In this document: in pieces, positions 43,694-55,355 of the stretch
How positions within the stretch are numbered: position 1 is the stretch's first letter
Layout of the letters: the number at the start of each line of letters is the position of its first letter
Assembly (NCBI RefSeq): GCF_025024155.1
Contig: NW_026251733.1
Location: forward strand, 1-64,000
DNA length: 64,000 nt
DNA from: Gamsiella multidivaricata
Lineage: Eukaryota > Mortierellomycota > Mortierellomycetes > Mortierellales > Mortierellaceae
Direction of reading: 5' to 3'
Notes under the pieces: generated by a model
Databases searched by the model: none
What the model saw: only the letters and a program-made list of their open reading frames with translations
Told to the model about the DNA's origin: nothing
Program-made: the position numbers and the translations under genes

Positions 43694-46483
43694 ATGGACC
43701 CACAAGAAAAACTCGAGGTAATATCAGAAGGGCAGCCTTCTGTCTATAACCATTACCATCGCAATTGGCTTCCTTTCCTAAGAAAGCACAGCCAAGTGCT
43801 TTAATGGTCAAAAAAAAAAAACACTATTAAACAACAAGCATTGTATCATTCTTCAATTGACTGACATATGCTACGACTCCGACCAATCGTCTCCAGGCAA
43901 TGTTCTGCCCCCGCCTTGACTCTACGCTAGTCGCATCCATCTATCACGATATGAAGGACTTCAAGGCTTGCATATCCATCCTTTCCGCCCTCGCTGCTGC
44001 TGCACCACCGACGGATACGGACGCAACCGCCAAGAACAACATCACCACCACCAACAACAACAACAACAACAACAACAATATTAATAATGATAGCGCCAAC
44101 CATACCGACGCTGGGACGAGTCGCAATGCCAGCAAAAAATCGACTACATCCAACGGCAAACAAAAGAATTCCGGCAGCAAGAACATTTTGATCTGGAGCG
44201 AGGAAGTCGCGGACGCGGCCTCTTTGGCCTCCCCCGCCGCAGGCCCTCCACGCCCCAGCGGTCTCTACAAACAGGGCCAGGTTTTGGACTCTAGCCGTCA
44301 GCCGGCTACATCTTCGACTGCCCAGACAGCAACTACTACTACGACTCCACAATCCGGGGGCACAAGCGCGACCGGGCAGCCTGGGAGATTCAGAGCAGTG
44401 CGGAATCCGAATTACTTGAAGAATCACGGCATAGTGGAGGTACCTTCAGCAGCTTTCGAGGAATCGGATGGGCAGTACGAGGAACAGGTGAAGGAAGAGG
44501 AGAAGGACCGGGAGAAGGACCAGGACCAGAATGGCACCTCAGAACAGTTCTCGGCATTGCAGCCATCTCAAGGATCATCGCAGGAAAAAAAATCAAAGAA
44601 CCGGAGACAAAAGAAGACTGGAAAGACAGGACAGCTCGCCTCAACCTCGACCCCAATAACAGCAACAACAGCAGCAACAGCAGGATTACCACAGCCAGAC
44701 AGGACCTGGAAGAAGGATTCTTCAGAGGCACGAATTTCGGATCAGCTTGCAGATTTGAACGTGTTTGATAGTCAATCTATGGAAGAGGAGCAGGATGCGG
44801 AATACTTTGATGCGGAGGAAGAGATCTCGACTACCGACAACAGCAGTCAGTATGGGAACGGTACGCGAGATCGAAATGGTGTTAAATCAGAGGAACTCGA
44901 GTTTTTGAAGAGCTGTTTCCCAGACCGCGAGCATTCCGACGAGTACTTGATCCAGGTTCTGGAGGACAGTCGGAGAGATCTGGAGGCCGCTGTTGAGATA
45001 ATTCTCAGCCAAATGTTCCTGGAGAGTGAACAGGTCGAGACGTCCTCTTCTAGTTCAGGATCTTTCCATTCATCAGGATCACAAGTAACCACTGCGACAA
45101 CCAGCTCATTGGATGACGCCTTTTACCATGGAGTTCAGTCCCCAAAAAAGAAGTCCAAGGCCGGAGTAAGGAAGAATGGGTCAGCTTGGGGAGCTCGCTA
45201 CAACCAGACCTGGGACAACAACAATAACGATCTACTTCTCAAGACGCTTGATCATCAGGACGGGTTCTTGATTCCCGAGAGTAACGAATGGGCGACATTC
45301 GAGCACCAGATCTCGATCCTGATGGATATCTTCCACACAGTCCCCCAAAAGACCATCGTGTCCGAGTACCACGCCAACGGGGCACAGCTGTTCAAAACGG
45401 TTGAGAGTCTGGAGAAGCGACTCAAGCGCGAGAACCACTATGGATCTGCACAGGGACAGGGGCAACAAAGTCGGTTTGATGTAAGCCTGGCCCAACTGAT
45501 GGAGATGTTCCCGGATCACAGTGTTACGGCCTTGAAAAAGATGCTGGTCTACAACGGAGGCAACGTTCAGGATGCGATGAATGCCGTCTTGGCGGCGGAC
45601 TTTGCGCATGCGGAGCAAAAGGATCAACCCTGGCAGATGGTATCGTCATCATCCAAGCGTGGAAATTTGATTCCATTCCAGGCGGATATTCGCTTTGGGG
45701 ATAAGAATCATGTCCAGACACCGACCAGCAGTGGCAATCGTCTGAAGAGTCTTCCTTCGACGAGCAACCCTGTTCCAGGTGGATCACGACCGTTCCCGAA
45801 CACGCTTTTGGAGAATGCCAACACGGAGCTGTATAACGATGAGGATGACCCTGAATGGTGTCGACAGCACGCTCAGGAAATGTTGCAGCAGAGGAACGAG
45901 CTATTCAGGAAGGCCGCTCAAGCCTATCAGACGTCCAAGGGTAAAGGCGCAGGGATGGGCGGAATTGCGGCCTATTATGCGGACGAGGGTAAGAAGCTGG
46001 ACGCCCAGGGGAAGCAATGGCACATGCGCGCCGCCCGTGCCGTTGTTCAACAGCATCGGTAAGTTCTTCCGTCCTTGTTCCGACATGCTGCTGTACTCAT
46101 TTTTTATCCTTTTTTTTTTTTTTTTTTATCACTAACCCTTTTCTCCTACACATATTCGTCTTTCTACCTCTAGTTTGGAGAACAACGACCCTAACTTGGT
46201 GGACCTACACGGATTGACGGTTGCAGAGGCCCAGACGGTGGTCAAGGAGGCGGTTACGCAGTGGTTCGCGCGTGCGACCATGCAGGCCTCCAGGATCGCC
46301 GCCAAGCCTCTCAAGATCGTCTGCGGTGTTGGTTCGCACTCCAAGAATAGGATCGCGCGTCTTTACCCGACGATCTTGAGTCTTCTCATGAAGGACGGTT
46401 GGAGCTGCGAGGCCGAGAACGGTGTGATCCTCGTCAAGGGCGTCGCACGACTCGCGCCTACATCTTCAAGAGCAAAGAGGTAG
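43694..46483 (+). CDS. CUE2: CUE-DUF1771-Smr protein (Cue2 / N4BP2-like)
   Basis: Exons 43694-43717 (MDPQEKLE), 43897-46058 and 46174-46483 encode 831 residues. The N-terminus (LVASIYHDMKDFKACISILSALA) may be a degenerate CUE-like helix bundle. After a long Asn/Thr-rich disordered part come two CUE-like domains: FLKSCFPDREHSDEYLIQVLEDSRRDLEAAVEIIL near residue 335, and LAQLMEMFPDHSVTALKKMLVYNGGNVQDAMNAVL near 535. DUF1771 (ARQHAQEMLQQRNELFRKAAQ) and the Smr domain (LVDLHGLTVAEA...CGVGSHSKNRIARLYP) follow. This is the layout of yeast Cue2 and human N4BP2, endonucleases of no-go mRNA decay; CUE domains bind ubiquitin on stalled ribosomes. The Smr D-x-H motif (DLH) is intact. Confidence 0.85.
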
Positions 46484-46817
46484 CTGTCTCTTTCTTGTGT
46501 ATTTTAGTCACTCGTTTTTTTTTTTTACGTGCTTGTTATACTCATTGAGCCGTCATCATTGTACTTGTAAAATACAAGGTGGTTTTCCATTTTGCTGGGG
46601 GGTTTTTTTTTTTTTGTAAAATACAAGGTTGGATTTTTTTTTTTTTTTTTGTAATAAAATAGGTTGTATTGGGTTCCTAAAGGCAGCTATTTTTCTGTAC
46701 ATCAACGTTCCGTCCGCTTGCTTGATAAAATAATCTTTCCTTGCCGGATTGTTCTTGCGTATCCTTCTTCTTTTTTTTTTCTTTTTTTTTCAATTGAAGC
46801 TGAGACGAGCTGTCGAT
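46484..46817. other. Convergent intergenic region rich in poly(T)
   Basis: The Cue2-like and H2A.Z genes converge here. AAAATACAAGGT occurs twice (46567 and 46617) next to T-runs of 12-16 bases, and AATAAAATAGG follows. No gene is seen. Confidence 0.45.
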
Positions 46818-48231
46818 TTAAGGACCCATCTTCTTCTGGCCCTTTTGTGTCTTTGACAGAAGTGCCTTGTGAATATGCTGCATGACCATCACAAAAAAAA
46901 AAAAAAAAAGAACACGAGTGTTAGCCAAAAAAATAATAATAATAATTAAAATTCAGGGACACACAAAAAAGGGTCCACAGCCCAACGAAATAAGCAACCA
47001 GTAAGTGGACACGTACAGGAAGAACACCACCACCAGCAATGGTTGCGCGAATCAATGAGTCCAGCTCCTCATCTCCACGGATAGCAAGTTGTAAGTGACG
47101 GGGTGTGATACGCTTGACCTTAAGATCCTTTGTCGCATTTCCTGCCAACTCGAGAACTTCGGCCGTCAGATACTCTAGAATGGCGGCAGAGTATACAGCT
47201 GCCTTGGCTCCGACACGGACATGGTTCTGCGTGCGATCCTTCAAATAGCGGTGAATACGACCCACAGGAAACTAAAAAAAAAAAAAAGACATCACAAATA
47301 TTTTTAGATCATTGATCCCAAAATGTCGCTAGGCTATTACATAGGACATTATTACCACGCGCATAGAATGAACAAAGAATTTGCTTCGAATTACCTGCAG
47401 ACCGGCACGGGCAGAACGCGACAGTGCTGGCACCTTCTCACGACGCTTCTCTGTGATCTTTGTAGTTTGGGCAGCAGCAGTAGCCTCGGTACCGAGATGT
47501 GCGTCAGCCTAATATGAATGTGCAGATATGTATCGAAAGATAAAAAGTAAGAAAAAGAAAAAAAAAGGGCATAGTATGGTTAATATAAAACAGCAGCAAA
47601 GACGCGTTTGGAATAATTCATCCTTGTAATTTTTTTTTTTTTGTTTACACTGCTTGACACTATAAGGCGAGAAAAAAAAATGAAAAAAAAAGTCGCGTCC
47701 AGTTGCAGGTCGACAATAATAGCATCGATATTCACGCGTCTCGTAAAGTATGATGGTATCCTGTCCCTTGCTCTTTTTTCATCACATCCTGAAGTCCTGA
47801 GCATGAATGCTTCCTCGACGTGAAAAAACATGGCCCAAAGTAGATCCAGTATAAAAAAATGGAAAAAAGTAATGGCGATAGAGTTGAAGATGGTTTCAGT
47901 CAAGATCGGCTCCTCCCATTGCTGAGTAGATTCCAGACCAGGCTGCGGCAATAGTCATGGGGGCTGCTGCTGTTCAGACTGAGTGAGTCATAGAAAACTG
48001 GGGTTGTAATCCTGTTGTTTTGATGATTGTTGCTGGGATGATGCGCTGTGGACGTGGGCTGTCCTTGAATGGGCGTGTTCCACAAAATTATATATAAAAT
48101 ATATATCCAGCTGCCACGGCGAGAGCAAAGAAAGAGAACGATAGTTGGAATGCCAAAGAGAATGGTTGGAATGATGGATCGCGATGAGAATGCATCCGCG
48201 ATGCCGGCCTTGGACAGCGCATTCTTACCAT
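46818..48231 (-). CDS. HTZ1: Histone variant H2A.Z
   Basis: Exons 47508-47395, 47271-47017 and 46877-46818 encode the body. The start codon is placed in a separate 3-nt exon at 48231-48229 (CACC ATG/GTAAGA) after a CT-rich leader, giving 143 residues. The histone fold is unmistakable: [52 protein letters not shown], and the H2A.Z-specific [44 protein letters not shown]. It replaces H2A in promoter-flanking nucleosomes via the SWR1 complex. The N-tail ([27 protein letters not shown]) lacks the usual Gly-Lys acetylation repeats, so either the tail is divergent or a coding exon inside the 720-base first intron was missed. The acidic patch and HIHK tail are present. Confidence 0.88.
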
Positions 48232-48648
48232 GGTGAATTAAATGAAGGAGAGGAAGGAAAGAAGGTTTGGAAGGGAGGAAGGAAAGGAACAGGAGAAGAA
48301 GAAGAAAAAAAGAAAGAGAGAAGGACGGAAAGGGAAGGAAGAGAAGGTGCAACGAAGTGAGTGAAAGGCGTGAATGAGTAAAAAAAGTAAAAAGAATTTG
48401 CTCGTCTGCAGATTCGAAAGGCAGCATCTACCTACCTATTTTTCTCTGACGTAATACTTTTTTTTTTTTATTATTTGACTATCTGCGCGCGCCTTTCCCA
48501 TTTCATCAAGGAGCATACAAATACGGGCGAAAGATACGAACGAGGAAGACAGCAGAGACCATTAATACAATAAGGACTAGGTTTATTATAAAACAACACT
48601 GCGGAAGAAATTCTCTCGCTTCTTCACTTCTTCATCATCATCTCTCGC
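48232..48648. other. Intergenic region: H2A.Z leader and 3' flank of next gene
   Basis: Bases 48240-48350 are almost pure purine on the plus strand, a CT-rich 5' leader for H2A.Z. A T-run lies near 48458. No gene is seen. Confidence 0.45.
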
Positions 48649-49799
48649 TCAGAAAAAGATGGTATCCTTGCACGCGAACCTAGGCAGCTTGCGGTACTGT
48701 GGCTCCTTGGCGACGCGCCAGAGATACACGTCCAGATCAACGTTCAACATGCCCTTCTCTCCGTAGTTCACGCTTCCAACCTTGCTCTCCTTGCTATTAT
48801 TCGCGATCTCGACAATCTCGCGGCACCCGTCAATGGCCGCTGCCCTCAGTCGATACGACTCCTCCACCGTGGTAACTCCGCCTTCTTCAATCGCATGCTT
48901 CAGGTTGTCGGGCAAGATCAAGATTCCCAGGTGTGCCATCAACGACGGGATCACATTATCCGCAAAGATTGGGCTGTCCTTGATGTCCGTGAACGCAAAG
49001 ATCTTCTCCGTAGCCGCGAACCGACGCTCCAGACTTGACGCCAACAGCAACGCCTTCTTGAAAATATACACTGTCTGGCCATCGATCTCTGCGTAATCCT
49101 GAAATGCTGGGAAAGTGTTGATCAAAATCTCTGCAAACTTCTCCCCCGATCCCTGAGCCCGCTTGGCGGCGTCGATGACAAACGCTCCCAGGGTCTCGAA
49201 CCCCTTCTCCTGCAAGATCCTTCCTGTCTCATTGAGTACACCCTGGATCTGTCCCGCCAGCTTTGAGGCGACCGAAGGCTTCGAGAGCGTGACATGCTCG
49301 AGTTCGGACGGCATATCCTTTTGCATCGTAATACCGAAATGAGATCCGACCTCCCAGGCAGTCAGCTTCGAAAGTCTCACCGCCGTGGTTGGCGTGTTGG
49401 AGATGTGGAAGGACATGGCGCCAAAGACGATGGTCTCAAAGGCGCCACGGTCAGAATCCTCGTGGAGCTCCTTGCGGAAGCCATGGCCTGTGTTGAGGAT
49501 ATCGATCAAGGAGAGGATGTTGACCTCTTGCTCGAGCGACTCGAACCGGAGTGGGAAAGACATGCCATTGGCAATCGAGTGCTTGGACCAGGACTCTTGC
49601 GTCAAATTTGTGAGGAATCGAGTGATGGCATCACGTTCAACCTGGGAGATTCAAAGAAGATCGTCGTTAGTTTGGGCCATTCACCATTCGGTCAAGATTC
49701 ATTTTTATAAATACATACCTTGATATTGCTACGCTCGCGACACTGCTTTGAGGTCTCAAAGACAGAGGCGTAGAGGTTGGAGGGGCAGGAGAAGGTCAT
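48649..49799 (-). CDS. DUF2419 / queuosine-salvage-type protein
   Basis: Two exons, 49799-49719 and 49641-48649, encode 357 residues. The signature FPLRFESLEQEVNILSLIDILNTGHGFRKELHE, DRGAFETIVFG, LNETGRILQEKGFETLGAFV, TFPAFQDY, VYIFKKALLLAS and FADNVIPSLMAHLGIL is that of a family I recall from fungi as DUF2419 (PF10343), annotated as queuosine salvage. Characterised members (Qng1) cleave queuosine 5'-phosphate to release queuine for tRNA modification; whether this branch has the same activity is not certain. Asp and Glu residues in the ETIVFG and ADN blocks could be catalytic. There is no signal peptide or membrane segment. The start is supported by a TATA box upstream. Confidence 0.65.
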
Positions 49800-50281
49800 A
49801 GTTGTGTGTGGAAGTATGTGGATATTGGGAAACTGAGTACTGGCTACAACGTCTCACGACCTGGTCCTTTTATACGGGCTCCGTGACACGCAATTAGTCT
49901 ACTGCGGGTAAAGATCAGTATTTTTTACAGTTTTCTCGTCTCTCAAAGACTTGCCTCGCTGCCTCCTGTCTATAGTTGCAGAACATTGCATAGTATTCAA
50001 CGCGTAGGATCATCGTTACCGAGAGTTTCTCTCTGGGCTCATGCAGTATCCACGTCCACGGGTATGACAGTATCCACGTCCACGGGTATGCATTGGACAA
50101 GTAGACATATTAATGTCTGTCCGATATGCCACCAAAAACAGACCTTAGGGCAACCACGCACTTAACCCCAGTGGGTTGCCCGCCATTTTTTCTTTTTTTT
50201 TTTTTCTGCAGCGCCGCCCGCAGTTTCGAGGCTTGCCCACTGGCTGCCTGTACTAGAGAGAAACGGATATTTTTAATAGTG
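49800..50281. other. Intergenic region with a 23-bp direct repeat
   Basis: CAGTATCCACGTCCACGGGTATG occurs twice in tandem (about 50043-50065 and 50067-50090). A T-run and GC-rich stretch follow near 50185-50225. No gene is seen. Confidence 0.5.
49867..49874 (-). promoter_or_regulatory. TATA box of the DUF2419 gene
   Basis: TATAAAAG on the minus strand lies about 68 bases upstream of the ATG at 49799. Confidence 0.55.
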
Positions 50282-52104
50282 TTAAGATCCGGTATTATCT
50301 GGCGCCCCAATCCTCTCGTTTGCACATATCGCCTCCCGAATGAGCTTCGCCTCCTCCCGCGCATGTTGCTCTCCCTTCATACGCGCAACATGTTCCTCAA
50401 CCGACCCACCGCCCGTACCCGCGCCTGTGCCTGCACCTGTACTGCTCTCCCCTTGAGCTTCGTTAATCCTATCCTGTCGCTCCTCATCCTCCGTTCTCCA
50501 AATCTCCTGCAACGGGATCTCATCGTGTGTCTCGATCACCGGGATATTAATCGCCATCTTTAGCTCCTCCTGACCTTGTCGCGCATTCAGACTTTGGCGC
50601 CTCATCCTATTGATCTGAGATAAATCAGAAGGTGGTGAGGATCTCCTTGGGGAGACGCCGCGTGAGTTCGATCGTGGGGATGCGAGGGCTGAGAGGGTCG
50701 GTGACCTCCAACGGTCATGGTCGCCCAGGATTGCGTAGTCGGGCGTAAGTGACACCACCACTGGCGAGTCTATTAAGCACATGCGGCTGATCTCTGGAAC
50801 TTGAGTAAAGTCGTTGTCGTTGTCGTTGTCGAGTTGCCCTGCTTGCGCGCTTTTGTTCGACCGCTCTAGAGTAAGGCCAGGTTGTATTTGCTGGACATCA
50901 TAACCGCTTTGCTGGAATATAGGATGTGCGCCACTCGACGGGAGACGACTCGGCGAGGTCGCTCGTGAAGACGCACGAGAAGAAGCTCGAGAGGTCGCTG
51001 CCGAAAGTGGGTTCTTTCTCGAGGGCGAAATCGATGGCCGAGAACTCGTATAAGGTAATGGAGGTCCCAATGACACAAACACCTCCGGCCCTGATAGTTG
51101 CTGCTCCTCGTTTGTTTTCTGCTCCGTGCTATCAAACTCATTCCTGTCATTGCAATCTCCTTGACGACCACGGTCCCCGTCCGCTGCATGCTGACACATC
51201 CGCGGCTTCATCAACGATGGCATCGTCAACTGTGGTAGATCGCCCGTCGTTGCTAGAAACTCGAGCTGCTTCTGAAACTGAGACGATTCTGGATGTCCAA
51301 AGAAGCCTTCGTCACAACGTTCGTTTCCCTCATCCTTGGTCACCATCGTCAAAGACGCTTGAGCTGTCACCTCGGTCTTGCCCCCAACCGTCTGGATCGA
51401 AGGTGAGGACAGAGACTGATGTCTTGTGGTCCGCCTACCGCCATCGAGACCATGGACATCGAACACAGTGTAGTTGCACCCAGATAGTGGGGAATCCGCC
51501 TTGCAAGGCTTCCGATACTGTACGTCAATCTGGGGCGGATCTGCATGTAGCCGCTGAAGATGCTTCTCCATTTGGAAGGAGAACGACGGCGACAGAGGCC
51601 CGAGCACAGAGTTTCGTCGCCGTTCTGCCGGTGAGGCGGGGGCACTTGCCGCGACCGTTGCTGCTGCTGCTGCTGCTCTCATGATTCCTAGTCGCCCTTG
51701 CACTTCGGATATTCCTCCACCTACAGCCCCAACACCCTCCTGAATGGGCTCCAGTCGATGATGATCCACAGGGACATCCTGGTCCCGTTCTTCATCTTCT
51801 TGCCGAAGACTGACGGGTGGTGGCGGTGGGATGATATGTGTCGCACCCAGGGACGAACCCTCATCCATCGAGAGCCGGGCTAACCGGACTTCTAGTGCGG
51901 GTGGCCAAACCCGGTCAACAGAGCGTCGATGATGTCGCATTGTTTTTGCGGGTGGACAGTCACCAGGCTATGTGGATGAACAGCCGTTGTTAGATGGCGC
52001 TAGATGCCAGAAGCAGCAGCAAGTGCGAGCAGAACCAGGGGAAAACTAACTTTGTATGAAGACAGGTTTTGTGGGTCGGAGCTGCTTCTCTCTCGGGCGT
52101 TCAT
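50282..52104 (-). CDS. Hypothetical low-complexity protein
   Basis: Proposed exons are 52104-52051 (MNARERSSSDPQNLSSYK) and 51967-50282, giving 579 residues; a start at the ATG at 51940 would give 552. The donor is GTTAGT, slightly unusual, but the frame joins cleanly. The sequence is rich in Ser, Pro, Arg, Glu and Gln with an Ala run (AAAAAATVAASAPAS), an RASSRASSRATSPSR stretch and a Gly-Thr-Gly run near the end. The C-terminus RMKGEQHAREEAKLIREAICANER is a likely amphipathic helix. There is no signal peptide, membrane segment or recognised domain. I do not recognise the family; it looks like a mostly disordered, possibly phosphorylated regulatory protein. Confidence 0.6.
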
Positions 52105-53004
52105 GCTGACAGGAGAAGGTACGAAAAGGGATATAGGATCAGCGGTGAAAAAAAAAAAAATGAGTCGAAAGGGATGGCAGCGTGAGAGTGAGTGAGTGAG
52201 TGAGTGAGTGAGTGAGTGAGTGAGTGAGTAAGAGCGAGTGCGTGCAAGGAGGAGGATAGGTGTGTGGGGGGATTTATAATGAAAAAATGTAGGCACGAAT
52301 GGAGCACGAGCCCAGGAAAAAATGTATGACACCACATACAGAACTATGGTTCGATCCAGCCAGCAGTTGCCAGAAGGGACCAAAAAAAATCGGGTTTCAG
52401 CTCTCGCCTCACCCATTTCTTTTATTTTTATTTGTATTTTTATTTTTATTTTGTTTCCCAAAAAAGGTCGAGCCTTTTTTCCTCGCTGCTACTTCACTCC
52501 CTGGGGGGGGTTCTGCTTGAACGGCCGTCGGTGTTGTATGACGCATGGGGATGCACGGTATATGGTTCCTCGCTGGTGAATGTCAAAAGGAAAGCGAGTG
52601 ATAAATTGGCAGTGATCGTTTAAGCCCATGTTCATGACTTTCCAGAACGACGTATCCGTATCTTCGTATTACTGGACTTTGAATGGGAACTTTTGGGCCC
52701 GTGCTCACGGAACGATCCAACGCGTTTCCGCTAACCAGCTTTATATACTATATGTATGAAAGAAAGGCTTCATGCAGTTCGATGCCACTTGGAGGGCGAG
52801 ACAAAAACTAGCTTTTAGTCAGCATTTCACAATGCAGTGCATTCATTTTTAAGATTGAGTGATATATTTTAATGAGGGGATGAACTATAGAAATTACAGT
52901 ATGATGTACAATACGTTGCATGTGTGATATGCTACGATACAATGGTCATAATTAGATATTAAAAGGGGTTCGATTGAAAAAAAAAGGAAGCCGGTTCTTT
53001 TGCT
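52105..53004. other. Intergenic region upstream of the hypothetical gene
   Basis: About 0.9 kb. It contains the GAGT repeat, a TTTTTATTTTTATTTTG tract at 52430-52452, a run of eight G at 52503-52510 and AT-rich sequence to 52970. No gene is recognised. Confidence 0.4.
52185..52229. repeat. GAGT tetranucleotide microsatellite
   Basis: About eleven GAGT units lie in the 5' leader of the hypothetical protein gene (ACTC on its coding strand). Confidence 0.8.
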
Positions 53005-53886
53005 TTAGTTGCGACGACGGAACATGCCTCCGAATCGGCTGGGCTTCTCGGTGTAAACAACATTGCCGGCAGGAGCACGAGCGGGGCGGAAGTTGCGACG
53101 ACCCCACCAGTGAAACTGAACAGCCATGCCCAAGAGGGCCAGGACAATAAAGGTCGCCAACAATGCATACTGTGCACCGGTGACATTGCCAACACGGTTA
53201 TCGACACTGCTCTTGGAGTTGATGAACGAGTTCGTCTGCTGGATGAAACCAGTGTGGGCAAAGAAATCAACACCGGCAACGAACGAGTAGGCACCGAGGA
53301 GGGCCGAACCGATGATGACCATCTCTTTCTCGCGGATGAATCCGAGGATGAAACCGACAATAGCGAGAACACCGAGGAGGATACCGCGACCAACGCCCGA
53401 GGTGATCACACCGCCAGACTTCCAGCCCAAGATCCAGAGACCCAAGGTGTACAAGGCCAAGGCACCGAGGATAGCGACGCCCAGACGCGAGCAGCAGACC
53501 ATGAGGAGACCACCAAAGATACCGACGACGATCGAGATAACGAGGAGGAGAGTGTGGGAGCTTACACCGCCGTTGGCCATGCCGACGTAGGCGATATTAG
53601 CGAAGAAGTAGAAGCCGACCAAGAACATGGTGATGCGGAAGAAGCGGACGCCGAAGAAGCAGAGAATCAGACCAAAGACGATGAGGATGGCGCCCATGAT
53701 ACCGCCCTGGACTGTGATGTTATAGGGACCCTCACGTGCGGTGTCGAGGGCTGCCTTTTGTGCGGTGCCAACGGGTGCTGCCTGTGCCATGAAGTTGATG
53801 AGCATCGACAGGACGCAGAGCATGTAGACGGGGATGGAGCGCATCCATGAGCGCGGACGCGTTGATACTGCTGTAGCGGACGACAT
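53005..53886 (-). CDS. DUF4203 (TM198-type) multi-pass membrane protein
   Basis: A single exon encodes 293 residues. A signal-peptide-like start (IPVYMLCVLSMLINFMAQAAPVGTA) is followed by about seven hydrophobic segments: GIMGAILIVFGLILCFFGVRFF, MFLVGFYFFANIAYV, LLLVISIVVGIFGGLLMVC, LGVAILGALALYTLGLWIL, GILLGVLAIVGFILGFI, MVIIGSALLGAYSFVAGV and ALLATFIVLALLGMAVQF. The Gly-rich spacing and the phe/arg-rich second segment match the DUF4203/TM198 domain, found in fungal vacuolar and plasma membrane proteins of unknown transport role. The C-terminus is basic (GGMFRRRN). The start is chosen at the ATG preceding the signal-like segment. Confidence 0.8.
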   Translation of the reverse strand: MSSATAVSTRPRSWMRSIPVYMLCVLSMLINFMAQAAPVGTAQKAALDTAREGPYNITVQGGIMGAILIVFGLILCFFGVRFFRITMFLVGFYFFANIAYVGMANGGVSSHTLLLVISIVVGIFGGLLMVCCSRLGVAILGALALYTLGLWILGWKSGGVITSGVGRGILLGVLAIVGFILGFIREKEMVIIGSALLGAYSFVAGVDFFAHTGFIQQTNSFINSKSSVDNRVGNVTGAQYALLATFIVLALLGMAVQFHWWGRRNFRPARAPAGNVVYTEKPSRFGGMFRRRN

Positions 53887-55355
53887 TATTGTTGGATGCG
53901 TGCGTATGTGTGTGTATGTATGTGTGGATGAGGTTGGTTGGTTGGTTGGTTGGTTGGTTGTAGGATGTGGGAAGAGACTGAAGATCAGGTCCAGGGGCAG
54001 GAAGCCGTGCCTTATATACACAAATCCATGAACGACTTGGACCTGAAGAAGGTTGTCCAGTAGAAGGAGCCCTATCACGATGGGTGTGGAGAATCAACAA
54101 AGGACGCGGCTAGGATGATGTCAATGTCGTCCTATGGACCAACTTTTACACCCAGATAGCATTTAGCACCTACACATTTACACATGTACACATGTACGCA
54201 TTCGAACATAACAATGTAAGCAACATACACAATCATTCCATCACCATCCTCTCGCTCTCATTCCTTTGCTCCGCTGCTCTCTGTTTATGTCTCTCTTCTC
54301 CCCGCCAGAGTGCGCCCTCCTTGCCTTTTGCTCATTGCATTGCGGTCACTGTGGCTAGTGCATGCAATCCAGTGGTAGGACATGACGGATACAGTGACAT
54401 CATTTCCAAAATAAACATTTTTAAATTTTTTAACTTCTGGGCTCATTTTTTTCTCTCAAGGATGGGCCTTAAAGTGTCTTTTAATATGTTGCTGCCCTCA
54501 TCCTTTCTGCCTGGCTCGACCATGACGACGGCAACAACGACCACTATCCTACCAGAGAATTACTTTTCTTTTACCCATGGGGTGCTGAAAAGATGATCCG
54601 GCCTAGTCTTAAAAAAAAAAAAGGCATTCATCTCCTTTCAGGAACAGAAATCCGTAAAATAGAAAACCTCCTTGGGATTGGAGACTGATAGACAACCCCT
54701 GTAACGGTTCTTATTCCTAGTAAAAATAAAAATAATAAAAATAAAAATAAAAAAGCAAGGGTTCAACACAGCACATGGAGCTTGTTGTGATTATGTGAGA
54801 ATCATTTTTTTTAACTCGAACACAATCTCGTCATTATGTCTCCTCCTCACCACCACCGCCCCACCGTTCTCTCGTCCATTATTCATAGACAGACTATATA
54901 ATTACTCTGTCAACAAAAGAGAATCCAGTATGTCTCGCTCTCCTGTGTCGTGTGCCTGCCACGGTCCATCGTTTTTACGACGAACAACGGAATCCGCGTA
55001 TTCTCCCCCTCTCCACACACACACACACACACAAAGGCTACAGCCCTTGGTCTCTGGCTGTGGGGCGCGAGCGTTCGTGTGACATCATTCCTCAAAGTTC
55101 TTTTATAATCTTATCAACAGTTTTATTGACAACGTCCTGCCCTTTGGTATGAATATGTAATAAAACGCGTATTTTTAACAAAAAAAATGCGTTCAAAGTT
55201 GACGCGTCCCTATTTCATGAAGCGCATCGGGACCAATGCATTAAGAAAAAAGAAAAAAAAAAGGAAGAAACACGCCCCTTCTTTCTATGGTACTGGCAAC
55301 CTCCTTGGGAGACATATTTTTCCTCCCTCTCTCCCTCCCTCCCTACCTATCTATC
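53887..55355. other. 1.5 kb intergenic region
   Basis: No open frame here looks coding. It holds the DUF4203 promoter (TATATAAG on the minus strand near 54011-54020), an AAAATA/AATAAA run at 54721-54751, an ACAC run at 55014-55033 and a CCCTCCCTCCCTCC stretch near 55327-55344. Confidence 0.45.
53933..53960. repeat. GGTT tetranucleotide repeat
   Basis: Seven GGTT units lie in the 5' leader of the DUF4203 gene, with a TGTGTATG run beside it. Confidence 0.75.

Noticed and set aside
43927..44427. Minus-strand 166-codon frame with Val runs
   Set aside because: Antisense to the Asn/Thr-rich part of the Cue2-like protein.
47900..48427. Minus-strand 175-codon frame
   Set aside because: It covers the CT-rich leader and first intron of H2A.Z and has no features beyond compositional bias.
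53110..53850. Plus-strand 246-codon acidic frame
   Set aside because: It is antisense to the DUF4203 membrane protein; the acidic composition is the complement of hydrophobic codons.
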